Origin: RYN-428 sp035551995
GTDB lineage: Bacteria > Planctomycetota > Phycisphaerae > Tepidisphaerales > Tepidisphaeraceae
DNA: 64,000 bases
Reading direction: 5' to 3'
Assembly (NCBI GenBank): GCA_035551995.1
Contig: DASZME010000086.1
Span: 194,584-258,583 of the forward strand
Shown here: positions 55,855-64,000 of the stretch, one piece after another
Numbering within the stretch: the stretch's first letter is position 1
How the letters are laid out: the number at the start of each line of letters is the position of its first letter
Notes under the pieces: generated by a model
What the model was told of the DNA's origin: nothing
What the model saw: only the letters and a program-made list of their open reading frames with translations
The model's database searches: none
Translations under genes and position numbers: made by a program

Positions 55855-58800
55855 ATGCATCGACTGAACTGTTCATACATTGCCGTCATCTGCGGCTTAC
55901 TGCTCGCGGCTTCCTTCGCGAGCGCCGCGCCGGACTATGTTTGGGTCGAGGGCGAGCAACCCACTTCCGCCAATGTGAAATGGACCAACGCCAGCAGTTC
56001 TCATCCAGACTGGCTATCGGGCGGACATTGGTTGCAAGTCACGATGGACGAGGGGAAAATCGAGAAGGAACTTCCCGCCGAGGGGGCGCTCCTCGACTAC
56101 ACGCTCGCCGTTCCCGCCGAAGGAAAATATCAGCTTTGGGTCCGGCTTGGCTTTGAATTCGCCCGATCGGCGTTTGCCTGGAAACTCGATGACGGCCAAT
56201 GGTCAACCGTCACGCACGATACGCTGACCACCGACCTGATGGAAATGGATTTTTTCAGCGAAGCGGCGTGGCTTAAGCTCGCCGACGCGCCGGTGCGCAA
56301 GGGGGATCATCATCTGACGATCCGAATCGCCAAGACGAAAAATAAACTCGGCAAGTATGAACATGTGCTATTTGGAATCGACGCGATTTGCCTTTCGGCA
56401 AAACCTTTTTACCCGCATTCGAGATTTAAGCCGGACGAGGAATATCGCACCGCCAAGGACGAAGCGGCCGCCAAGAATGTCTTTCGGCTTCCGTTTACGA
56501 CGACGCCGGACGAACGGTGCTCGGTCGAGCTTTCAGGCTTGTGGGAAGTGTGCCGAAATGACGAGCAATTGCCGGGGGAAGTGGCTGAACCGATCAAGGA
56601 TTTTCCGGAGCATCCATATTGGAGCGCAGTCGAAGTGCCGGGCGATCGCAATACGCTTCGGCCCGATCTGCTTTTTGCCCATCGGCTCTGGTACCGCACC
56701 AGGGTGAACATCGCCAAAGAGATTCAAGGCCGGTCGTTCTTCCTCGTCTTTCCGCAGAACAACTTGAACACGACTGTCTATGTAAACGGAGTATTTTGCG
56801 GCTTTGACAAAAATCCGCTGGCGCGCGTGCAGATCGACGTCACCAAGGCGATCAAGCGGCCGGGCGTGAACGAGATTTGGGTGGGAATCAAAGACGCATG
56901 GTACGGACGCAGCCGCGATCCGGCCGATCCGATGAAACTACGAAAGACGTTCAATCTACCGGAGAGTTTTTTCCATAGTGGATTTCAGGAACTGGCTTAT
57001 CCGATCTGGAGTCAGTCGCAGAGCGGGATCATTCAGACGCCTACGCTCGTGGCGGCGGGGAGTGTGTATGCGAGCGATGTATTCGTTAAGCCGTCAGTCG
57101 CGAAAAAACAGCTTGCCGTCGAGGTGACGATTCGCAACGACACGGGGCACGACACCAAGGGTGAAGTGGCGATCTGGCCGATGGGGCCGCAGCCGGAGAT
57201 GATCGGGACAGTGATGAAACCCGAGCCGTATACACTGGCGGCGGGAGAGCAAAAAACGGTGGAGATCACACGGGATTTTGCCGAGGGGCAACTGTGGTGG
57301 CCGGATAGTCCCAAACTGTACAGGTTGCGCACCACGGTTACCGCCGACGGCGCCCCGGTCGATATTTCCGATACTCCGTTCGGCTTTCGCGAGTGGAGCA
57401 TCGACGGCATTCATTTTAAGCTCAACGGCGTGCCCTTTCATGGATGGTGCGATCAACACGCGCAGAGCGATTCCGGCTCCTGGCTCGCGTTCCAGCGAAA
57501 AACGCACCAGCAGATGATGCGCTTCTGGGGAACGACATGGCAAGGCATGTCGCCGGATAACGCCCTCAACTTCTTCGACAAGAACGGCGTGGTCGTCCGT
57601 CGATCCGGCATTCTTGACGGCGAAGCCATCGGCTATCACGCCGACGAGCCAGACCCGAATCTCCGCAAGATTTCCAGCGATCCGAAGATCAAGATGGATC
57701 TCATCCGTAACTGGCGGGATCAGGTCGTCGCCCAGGTGAAAGGGGAGCGAAACCATCCTTCCGTGATGATCTGGTCGATCGAGAACGAATGGCTCTTCAT
57801 CAATTGCATCAATCTCTATGGTAGCTTGATGGACAACTTTGAGCGGGAGGAAACGCTTACTTCGCAGGCCGTTCAGAAAGTCGATCCCACCCGCCCGACC
57901 ATGAGCGACGGCGGCGCCGCTTGTAAAGCGCAGACCCTTCCTGTCTGCGGCAATCACTACATAACGGGCGCCATGCCGGAATATCCGGCGCTCGCCTACG
58001 ACGCCAACGTGAAAGGCGGAGGTCGCGGACGCTGGGAGTGGGATCAAAAACGGCCGCGCTTCGCCGGCGAAGACTGGTTTATCGCGGGCAATCATCCCGA
58101 GCTGTCTTATATCGGCGGAGAGGCCGCGCTGACCGGCAAGGCCGCTTCGCTTCCCGCCGCTGGCCTGATGACGCGCATTCTCCAGGAAGGATACCGCTGG
58201 GCCGACTATGGCGGATGGGATTTCTGGATGAACAACACCGACGCCGACGAAAGCCAGTACATCGGTTTTTCGCCGCGCGCGGTTTTGTGTCGCGAGTGGA
58301 ATTTCACGTTCGGGTCGGCTGAGCAAGCGAAGCGAACGGTGACTATCTTTAACGACACGCGATTCGACGATCCAATCACATTTACGTGGACATTGAAATT
58401 CTCCGGCGAAAACGCGCCGGCCGAGCAACGAAATCAACACGTTTATCAGGTCACTCCAGGCGGACGCGAAACGCTGGAGGTTGTATGTCCGATGCCTGTC
58501 GCAAAACGGCGCATCGAAGGTGAATGGATACTTTCGCTCACCGTAAAAGGAGAAGAAGTCTTCAAGGATACAAAGGGGATTTCGGTTCTCCCGGCGCCCG
58601 GGACGGCGCCGAGACGCGCGGCGATCCAAGGGTCCAAGGGGACGGACCTGATCGTCTTTGACCCCGAGGGATCGCTCGAATCGTTCCTCAAACTATCGAA
58701 TATCGGTTTTCTTTCGATTCATGATCTCAAGACGATTCCGGAATCAGGAAAGATTCTGCTTGTCGGCAAGGATGCCGTCGATAAAGCCTCGCGGACATCC

Positions 58801-60903
58801 ACGCAGTTTGCGGCCTGGGCGGCGGCGGGGCGAACGGTCATCGTATTGGAACAGAAGGAGCCTTTGGAGTATCAGGCGATTCCCGCCGAAATTCAGTCCG
58901 CGACAAACGCGGGGCGAACCGCGTTCGTCGAGGATGAAGACCACCCGGCTCATTCGGGTCTGCGCTCGAAGGACTTTTTCACTTGGGGCCAGGACGAGAT
59001 CGTCTACCGCGACGCATACGCAAAGCCGACGCGCGGCGCCAAATCGCTGATAGAATGCGGCGAATTGCTCCGCAACTCGGCGCTGATTGAAGTGCCGGTG
59101 GAGAAGGGTTTGATGTTGCTCTGCCAGTTGCCGGTCGAAGAGAAACTTTCAACCAACGCCGTCGCGCGGACGCTTCTTGATAACTTGTTGAACTATGGGG
59201 CCGGGTACAAGCTCACGTTCCGCCCCGCGACCGTCACCGCCGCGCCGGATTCGCGGCTATTCAAAGTCGCCGACGCCATTGGCCTAACATACGGGAAGTC
59301 GGCCGACCCGCTTGAGGCCATCGGCGAGCCAAGCGAGAAGATCGCGATTGTTCAAGCCACGCCGGCCAATCTCGCCAAACTCGCCGACCATCTCGATAAG
59401 GTGTCGGCGTTCACGGGCGCCGGTGGCTGGATCGTATTTAACGATCTGACGCCCGAAGGGCTGGCAAGCTACAACAAGATCGTCGGCTTCGATCATATGA
59501 TCCGGCCGTTCAAGCGCGAGCGCGTTACATTCCCGCCGGCGAGGAATCCTCTGACCGCCGGTATCCCCGCCGGCGACGTAACGATGTATACATCAAAGAG
59601 AATCTTTCCTTTCGCCGAGGGAAACTACACGGTCTCGGATGAATTCAGCTACGTCGTCGACTATGACGAAATCGCCCCGTTCGGAGAGAGTACGTTCTTC
59701 GCTTATAGCAACATCGTCAGTGGCTTTACGAACGCCGACGGGTGGGTCTTCATCATCAATTATCCGATTCCCGCGGATGGTTCGCCGTCGGACGTGCCGA
59801 TCAAATTTCCCAAGCCGCAGACTTTTACGGAATTCACCTGGACCGGAAACACCAACTATTGGCCGCAAACCAAGGTAAACCTTATCTTCGACGGCGACAG
59901 GAAGACGATGGCGTCGTTCGATACCGTTCCCAACGGAGAAGCGCAAACCTTCGCCGTCAGTCCTCCCCGGCAGGCGACGCAAGTCACGCTTGAAATCGCG
60001 GGCTGGCGGGAAACGCCCAACAAGAAACCGCTGATCGGCATCGACAATATCAAGCTCAAAGTGAGCCGTCCGCCCGACTTCTACAAAAACGTCCGTCCGA
60101 TGCTGAACGTCGGCGCCATGATGGAGTACCCGCGCGGGAAGGGGGGCATTGTTCTCTGCAATCTCCTGTTTAAGGATAGCGAGGAAGTGCCGGTCAACAT
60201 GCTGAAGAAGCGGTCGATTTTTTCCACGCTTCTTCGCAATCTGAAGGCGCCGTTTTCGGGCGGGCGCAGCGTGATCGTCGGCACGCCGATCGCCTATGCG
60301 CCGATCGACATCAGCAAGCAAGCCAACCAATATCGAACGGATAAAGGGTGGTTCGGCGACAAGAAATTCACGTTTGCCGATCTTCCGACCGGCAGACAAT
60401 CGTTCGGCGGCGTTCCGTTTGACATCTTCGAGTTCGCCACGTCTCCGGTTCCGACCGCGATCATGCTCGGCGGCAATGGCGTCCCGAATAACTGTCCGAA
60501 GGAGGTGAGCGGTATTGCGATTCATCGCAAAGCCGACGCGCTGTTTTTCTTGCAGGCGGCGCGGATCGATCACCGCAGAACCCCGCGCGATCTGAAGGAG
60601 GGGGAAAAATGGGAGATGGCAAAATATGTAATTCACTATTCGGACGGGCAGACCGCAGAGGCGCCGATTCTTTCGGAAATTGACGTGGAGAACTATCGGC
60701 AGCAGGAACCGAAATCATTGCCGGGCGCGCAGATCGCGTGGGCGCATCCCTATGAGGGAACGCCGTTCTTCGCCGTCGCGTATATCAAGCAGTGGAACAA
60801 TCCAAGGCCGGACGCGGAAATCGCAAGCGTCGATCTGACGTATGGCGCCGACCGCGCGGGCGTGCCGGTTCTGCTGGCGATTACCGCCGGCTCGGCAAAG
60901 TAA
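55855..60903 (+). CDS. very large secreted GH2-like glycoside hydrolase
   Basis: A protein of 1682 residues with a signal peptide (YIAVICGLLLAASFASAA). The start has GGAG seven bases before it. Domain order: an N-terminal beta-jelly-roll (about 25-165), a GH2 sugar-binding segment (LWYRTRVNIAKEIQGRSFFLV, NNLNTTVYVNGVFCGF), an Ig-like sandwich, then a TIM barrel with HFKLNGVPFHGWCDQHAQSD and MIWSIENEWLF, whose glutamate (E645) fits the GH2 acid/base. The nucleophile was not pinned down. After about residue 830 an 850-residue C-terminal part of unrecognised beta and Rossmann-like domains follows. This is far longer than typical GH2 enzymes (600-1100). Confidence 0.8.
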   Translation: MHRLNCSYIAVICGLLLAASFASAAPDYVWVEGEQPTSANVKWTNASSSHPDWLSGGHWLQVTMDEGKIEKELPAEGALLDYTLAVPAEGKYQLWVRLGFEFARSAFAWKLDDGQWSTVTHDTLTTDLMEMDFFSEAAWLKLADAPVRKGDHHLTIRIAKTKNKLGKYEHVLFGIDAICLSAKPFYPHSRFKPDEEYRTAKDEAAAKNVFRLPFTTTPDERCSVELSGLWEVCRNDEQLPGEVAEPIKDFPEHPYWSAVEVPGDRNTLRPDLLFAHRLWYRTRVNIAKEIQGRSFFLVFPQNNLNTTVYVNGVFCGFDKNPLARVQIDVTKAIKRPGVNEIWVGIKDAWYGRSRDPADPMKLRKTFNLPESFFHSGFQELAYPIWSQSQSGIIQTPTLVAAGSVYASDVFVKPSVAKKQLAVEVTIRNDTGHDTKGEVAIWPMGPQPEMIGTVMKPEPYTLAAGEQKTVEITRDFAEGQLWWPDSPKLYRLRTTVTADGAPVDISDTPFGFREWSIDGIHFKLNGVPFHGWCDQHAQSDSGSWLAFQRKTHQQMMRFWGTTWQGMSPDNALNFFDKNGVVVRRSGILDGEAIGYHADEPDPNLRKISSDPKIKMDLIRNWRDQVVAQVKGERNHPSVMIWSIENEWLFINCINLYGSLMDNFEREETLTSQAVQKVDPTRPTMSDGGAACKAQTLPVCGNHYITGAMPEYPALAYDANVKGGGRGRWEWDQKRPRFAGEDWFIAGNHPELSYIGGEAALTGKAASLPAAGLMTRILQEGYRWADYGGWDFWMNNTDADESQYIGFSPRAVLCREWNFTFGSAEQAKRTVTIFNDTRFDDPITFTWTLKFSGENAPAEQRNQHVYQVTPGGRETLEVVCPMPVAKRRIEGEWILSLTVKGEEVFKDTKGISVLPAPGTAPRRAAIQGSKGTDLIVFDPEGSLESFLKLSNIGFLSIHDLKTIPESGKILLVGKDAVDKASRTSTQFAAWAAAGRTVIVLEQKEPLEYQAIPAEIQSATNAGRTAFVEDEDHPAHSGLRSKDFFTWGQDEIVYRDAYAKPTRGAKSLIECGELLRNSALIEVPVEKGLMLLCQLPVEEKLSTNAVARTLLDNLLNYGAGYKLTFRPATVTAAPDSRLFKVADAIGLTYGKSADPLEAIGEPSEKIAIVQATPANLAKLADHLDKVSAFTGAGGWIVFNDLTPEGLASYNKIVGFDHMIRPFKRERVTFPPARNPLTAGIPAGDVTMYTSKRIFPFAEGNYTVSDEFSYVVDYDEIAPFGESTFFAYSNIVSGFTNADGWVFIINYPIPADGSPSDVPIKFPKPQTFTEFTWTGNTNYWPQTKVNLIFDGDRKTMASFDTVPNGEAQTFAVSPPRQATQVTLEIAGWRETPNKKPLIGIDNIKLKVSRPPDFYKNVRPMLNVGAMMEYPRGKGGIVLCNLLFKDSEEVPVNMLKKRSIFSTLLRNLKAPFSGGRSVIVGTPIAYAPIDISKQANQYRTDKGWFGDKKFTFADLPTGRQSFGGVPFDIFEFATSPVPTAIMLGGNGVPNNCPKEVSGIAIHRKADALFFLQAARIDHRRTPRDLKEGEKWEMAKYVIHYSDGQTAEAPILSEIDVENYRQQEPKSLPGAQIAWAHPYEGTPFFAVAYIKQWNNPRPDAEIASVDLTYGADRAGVPVLLAITAGSAK

Positions 60904-61022
60904 TATTTTCGGCAAGAATGTAAATTGGCCGCAAGATTCATGTGAGCGCTTTTTTCAAGAAAATGCGGCATCGCGACCATGGTTTTGGAAAGTAACCCAC
61001 ATACCGCCGGCGGTTTTTCCCC

Positions 61023-61227
61023 TAAAAAATCTTGTGCGATTACGTGTTCTACTCCCTCGCCCTGTAACCCGCGAGAGGGTTGGTGAGAGGGTTTTTTGGA
61101 AAGACGAAAATCACGACAAAATCCGGCCCTGCCAAGAAACCCTCACCCCTTCCTCTTCCGGAGTACCGGGCGAGAGTATGAAAAAAAAGCGCGTGATCCC
61201 GCAAGGTTAATCCCGCAAGGTTATTTA
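61023..61227. mobile_element. MITE-like foldback element, copy 2 (205 bp)
   Basis: A diverged copy, in opposite orientation, of the element at 14332-14622, bordered by TA on both sides. It has no nested insert: the site equivalent to the insertion reads CCGGAGTACCGGGCGAG. It contains an extra 14-bp perfect tandem duplication (ATCCCGCAAGGTTA at 61196-61209 and 61210-61223). Apart from these two events the halves have equal lengths: 140 bp on one side of the insertion point and 51 bp on the other. It fills most of the 364-bp gap after the GH2-like gene. Confidence 0.8.
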
Positions 61228-61267
61228 GTTCTAGACGTAGAGACGCTAAAGCTACTCGAGAATTGCT

Positions 61268-63532
61268 CTAACTCGGGGAAACGGTGATGGCGGTAGCAAT
61301 GTCGTTGGATGAATTCGCGTCGCCGGGATCGGTATTCGAACTGGTAGACGCGATAAAGTAGTAAGTTCCGGCGGGATCGGTGGGGGCCACGAAACGGACG
61401 CGGAAAGTCATCGAATGCCCGGCCTTGATCTGGACGGCGTGCGTGGGAACGCTGGCGAGCGTCAAGGCGCCAAAATCCAGCGTGGGGCCGGCCGAGCCGT
61501 ACAGGGTCAAACTCACTACGCCCGAAGCGGTGACGTTCCCGAGATTTTGAACGATAATGGTGGCGACGCCGCCATGACCCGGGTTGACAGTGACGGTGGA
61601 ATTCCCGCCGAATGAGGTAGCCAAGTCCACGGTCGCCGCGGCGATCGTCACCGAGGACAGGGCGTCGGCTTCCACCGGCGCCGTCGCGGCGCTCGTGGAG
61701 ACCGAGCCGAGAATGTAGTAGTCGCCCGGGCTGAGCGCGCTTGAGTAGATGAACTTGATCGTTTCTTTCTTTGAGGCGCCGGGGCGCAGGTTGAGATTCG
61801 GGATCGAGACCGTCGCGATCGCGGTGTCATCGTCCGACAGCGAATTGTCGGCTGACGCGTACAATGTGATCGTCACGGGTCCGTTGTACTTTGTGCTGGC
61901 GGTATTGCCGAGCAGCAGTTGCAGTGATCCCTCGCTTCCCGCGATGGCTGACGAATTTGGCGCGCTGATAAACGTAGCGCTAATGGGAGACGCCGGCAAC
62001 GTCACTACGGGAGGCGTCGTTGTTGTCGAACCTGTAGATCCTGTTGATCCCGTGGAGCCTGTCGAACCTGTAGATCCGGTTGAACCTGTTGAACCCGTTG
62101 ATCCAGTTGAACCTGTTGATCCAGTCGAACCTGTTGATCCAGTCGACCCTGTTGACCCGGCTGCGGAAGATGTTCCAACCAAGGCGTCGACGATTCCCGC
62201 GGCGCGGGGAGTTCCCAGGCCCGTGACGGTATCGTAGCCGGCGGTCGCGGAGGTGCTGGCGTGGCCACCATGGCCGCCGAATCCGCCGCCCCACGGATCG
62301 CGGCCATACCCGCCGTATCCGCCTCCATAGCCGCCATAGCCACTGTTGGAGGATGAGTCGATGATGTCGTTGAAGTCGGATGTGTAGTCTGTATATCCGG
62401 TCGTTCCAGCCGGGCTATATAGAGAGTACAGCATTTCGAGCGTTTGCGTCGCGCCGTCGAGCGATGCCTCGGCAGCCAGCGCTCGCCCCTGGTCGGCGAT
62501 GGCGATCAGGGCAGCCCATTGCGGCGCGCCGGCGCTGGTGCCGCCGACCGCTTGCCAGCCGACGTAGCCTTCGTCGGGGATGGAATCGTAGACGGCAAAA
62601 CCGGTCGTCGTGCTGGCGTCATAGGCGACGTCGGGGGTGCTGCGCTGGCCGGTGGTTTGCACGACTTTTTGATAAGATGGCTCGGCTTCGATCGTGCTAT
62701 ATCCGCCGGTGGTGTCGCTCCAGGAGGACTCGCTAACATAGTTTCCGCTGCTGTCGGTAGTCAGCGTCGTGCCGCCGACGGAGAGAACATTGGGAGAGCT
62801 GGCGGGCCATTCGACGCCTTGCTGGCTTCCGTCGTCGCCGGAGGCGGCGATGAAGGTGACGCCCTGATGTCCGGCGGGGGTGGTGAAATCGGCGTCGAGC
62901 GTCGTCTGGCTTTCACTTGTTCCGCTCCCGGACCCGGCGGTAAACTCGCTGCCGCCCCAGCTCATCGACACGACGGAAACGCCGGCGGCATGGCGCGCAT
63001 AGTTCACCGCCGCCATCAGATCGCTCGTATTCTCGGTGCTGGCTTCGACCAGCAGGATATTGGCGCCGGTGGCGATGGCGTGCGCCCATTCCACGTCGAG
63101 CGATATTTCGCCGGCCCATCCCGTATCCGTAGTCGGAAGGGCGCTGCCGCCGGTTTCGTTCACGACTTTGAAGCTTGGCGGAGCGCTCAAACTAAATTGC
63201 GCGTCGAAAACGTTCAGATCGCTCACGATGTTGGGGTCGTTATAGGCGTCTACGATTGCGATCGTCTGCCCAGCCCCGTTGGCGGCCGTCGCCGCGCCGG
63301 TTGAAAAGGCGACCGAGTTGAATCCGTATGCCGTCTCGATCTGACTCGGGGTGAATCCTTGAATATCAGAAGCGAGAGAGGAACTCGCGATGGTCGAATC
63401 ATAATGCATGGTCGCGACCGCAGCCGATAGCATCTGCCGGGCCTCAAGCGGTTCGACCGCTGCGGCGATGGCTTGCGGCGGCCGATTGGCGGCGGCGACG
63501 TGAATCTTTTTTTTGCGGCTAAAGCGAAACAT
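61268..63532 (-). CDS. secreted S53 (sedolisin-type) serine peptidase with repeats
   Basis: A protein of 754 residues. The N-terminus has VEPLEARQMLSAA, the planctomycete LEPR-type export/processing motif. The sedolisin catalytic set is GEISLDVEWAHAIA (E142, D146), SMSWGGSE, AASGDDGS (oxyanion Asp) and GGTSAGAPQWAALIA (nucleophile S333). The calcium site is SDFNDI ... GYDTVTGLGTP, but a 30-residue Gly/Tyr/His-rich stretch sits between these halves. There is no long propeptide. After the domain come about 15 Gly-Ser-Thr repeats, then two CARDB-like beta sandwiches of about 100 residues each. Secretion to the surface is expected. Confidence 0.92.
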   Translation of the reverse strand: MFRFSRKKKIHVAAANRPPQAIAAAVEPLEARQMLSAAVATMHYDSTIASSSLASDIQGFTPSQIETAYGFNSVAFSTGAATAANGAGQTIAIVDAYNDPNIVSDLNVFDAQFSLSAPPSFKVVNETGGSALPTTDTGWAGEISLDVEWAHAIATGANILLVEASTENTSDLMAAVNYARHAAGVSVVSMSWGGSEFTAGSGSGTSESQTTLDADFTTPAGHQGVTFIAASGDDGSQQGVEWPASSPNVLSVGGTTLTTDSSGNYVSESSWSDTTGGYSTIEAEPSYQKVVQTTGQRSTPDVAYDASTTTGFAVYDSIPDEGYVGWQAVGGTSAGAPQWAALIAIADQGRALAAEASLDGATQTLEMLYSLYSPAGTTGYTDYTSDFNDIIDSSSNSGYGGYGGGYGGYGRDPWGGGFGGHGGHASTSATAGYDTVTGLGTPRAAGIVDALVGTSSAAGSTGSTGSTGSTGSTGSTGSTGSTGSTGSTGSTGSTGSTGSTGSTTTTPPVVTLPASPISATFISAPNSSAIAGSEGSLQLLLGNTASTKYNGPVTITLYASADNSLSDDDTAIATVSIPNLNLRPGASKKETIKFIYSSALSPGDYYILGSVSTSAATAPVEADALSSVTIAAATVDLATSFGGNSTVTVNPGHGGVATIIVQNLGNVTASGVVSLTLYGSAGPTLDFGALTLASVPTHAVQIKAGHSMTFRVRFVAPTDPAGTYYFIASTSSNTDPGDANSSNDIATAITVSPS
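62026..62160. repeat. 9-bp minisatellite, 15 units (encodes Gly-Ser-Thr repeats)
   Basis: 135 bases are built of 9-base units such as GTTGAACCT and GTTGATCCA. On the minus strand they code for the Gly-Ser-Thr linker of the S53 peptidase. On the plus strand the same units stay open and read (Glu or Asp)-Pro-Val. Unit count and copies differ only at synonymous positions. Confidence 0.9.
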
Positions 63533-64000
63533 ACGCGCCTCAACAGATGGACTCGGTTAGTGGCGTTATTTTATCCATCCGCCACACTGTTACTGTTCAT
63601 ATTCGCAGGTCGAATATTCCTGAAATCTCGTGTGCCGTGACCATCACGTTTTTCGCCGCGAGCTCAGCTGGCGGCAACGCATGTGTCGCTCGCGTTAGAG
63701 CGGTTGTCGTATTCGTGCAGCGAACGTGGCGCGCCAAACACACGCCCCGCAAGCGGAATCGCTATTAATAAACGTCAAAAAACCACGGCTACTTGAAACG
63801 TGCTCTGTTTGAAGATCGGATCGCAGAAGAGAGTGGCGAAGGCCAGTTCAGAGATTTCGGCTAAAAAACAGAATAGACTCACAGACATGCGGCGATCGAT
63901 CGAAAACGATCAATTGCGGACGAGACACGGCGGAGGTCATGAGAACAAAGGCGAATGTTAATTCGACGACGCCGTCAATGCGCGCATCGGCCGTGGGGGG
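63533..64000. other. spacer of 468 bp at right end, no gene recognised
   Basis: Upstream of the S53 peptidase the sequence has several short frames without protein-like character and one REP-like repeat at 63733-63795. It probably holds the promoter of the peptidase gene. I see no other feature; a gene may begin past the right edge. Confidence 0.5.
63733..63795 (+). repeat. REP-like intergenic repeat, copy 5
   Basis: GCCAAACACACGCCCCGCAA, GCGGAATCGCTATTAATAAA and GGCTACTTGAAACG match the consensus, with the right arm of the core hairpin altered (AAGCGGAATC). Confidence 0.7.

Noticed and set aside
57094..58629. Minus-strand open frame of 511 codons
   Set aside because: Shadow of the GH2-like gene; composition is not protein-like.
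61749..62237. Antisense frame with (Glu/Asp)-Pro-Val repeats as a gene
   Set aside because: It is the complement of the Gly-Ser-Thr minisatellite in the S53 gene, without signal or ribosome-binding site. Kept only as a curiosity.
63547..63768. Open frame of 73 codons at the right end
   Set aside because: No ribosome-binding site, no recognisable protein, and it runs into the REP-like repeat.

Overview
The window looks like a chromosomal segment from a planctomycete, most likely of the Phycisphaerae/Tepidisphaerales type. The evidence is indirect but consistent. The DNA is GC-rich. Two pilin-like proteins carry a GFTLVELL prepilin signal with a DUF1559-like late DG motif. The extracellular S53 protease has an N-terminal PLEARQMLS motif, a form of the planctomycete LEPR-type sorting motif. 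Membrane acyltransferases, large secreted glycosidases and many lineage-specific secreted proteins are also present. No rRNA, tRNA, CRISPR array, prophage or intact insertion sequence was seen.

Layout. 1-1.75 kb (minus): an MBOAT acyltransferase and the start of its SGNH-like partner. 1.8-8.7 kb: a TIM-barrel isomerase, a decayed nucleotidyltransferase gene pair, an overlapping ECF-sigma cluster with secreted unknowns, and an esterase. 8.9-14.3 kb: a second surface-polysaccharide module (GT-C-like membrane protein, SGNH protein, MBOAT), which ends inside a mobile foldback element. 14.8-18.7 kb: pdxA, ribE, a lipoprotein-like metallopeptidase and an acylphosphatase. 18.8-24.6 kb (minus): peroxiredoxin, DsbA-like protein and two large secreted proteins in one run. 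24.9-28.9 kb: an RsuA-type pseudouridine synthase, a fused AhbA/AhbB (Lrp-like) protein and a pilin-like protein. 29.0-34.9 kb: a substrate-binding protein, a hybrid histidine kinase and a TonB-dependent receptor in tandem. 35-50 kb: mixed housekeeping and secreted genes (TPR-sulfotransferase, TrmL, Gfo/Idh/MocA, RNase H with zinc ribbon, bactofilin, MFS, RluA, GT2, BshC-like). 50.1-50.9 kb: a RelE/HigA-type toxin-antitoxin pair. 51-55.6 kb: a TIM-barrel protein, a DsbD N-domain protein and the hopanoid genes hpnH and hpnG, which are divergent. 55.9-63.5 kb: a 1682-residue GH2-like enzyme and the S53 protease.

The most distinctive non-coding structure is a pair of related foldback (MITE-like) elements at 14332-14622 and 61023-61227. 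The first lies exactly in the stop codon of the MBOAT gene and itself contains a 100-bp nested insertion with its own inverted ends and a TAC target duplication. The second copy preserves the empty site. Once the nested insertion and a 14-bp tandem duplication are removed, both copies are exactly 191 bp. A separate REP-like repeat with the palindromic core CCCCGCAAGCGGGG occurs five times between genes.

Functionally the region is dominated by cell-surface work: polysaccharide acylation, secreted glycosidases and protease, pilin-like proteins, hopanoid side-chain synthesis and outer-membrane uptake with its sensor kinase. Vitamin B6/B2, RNA-modification and redox genes are scattered among these.
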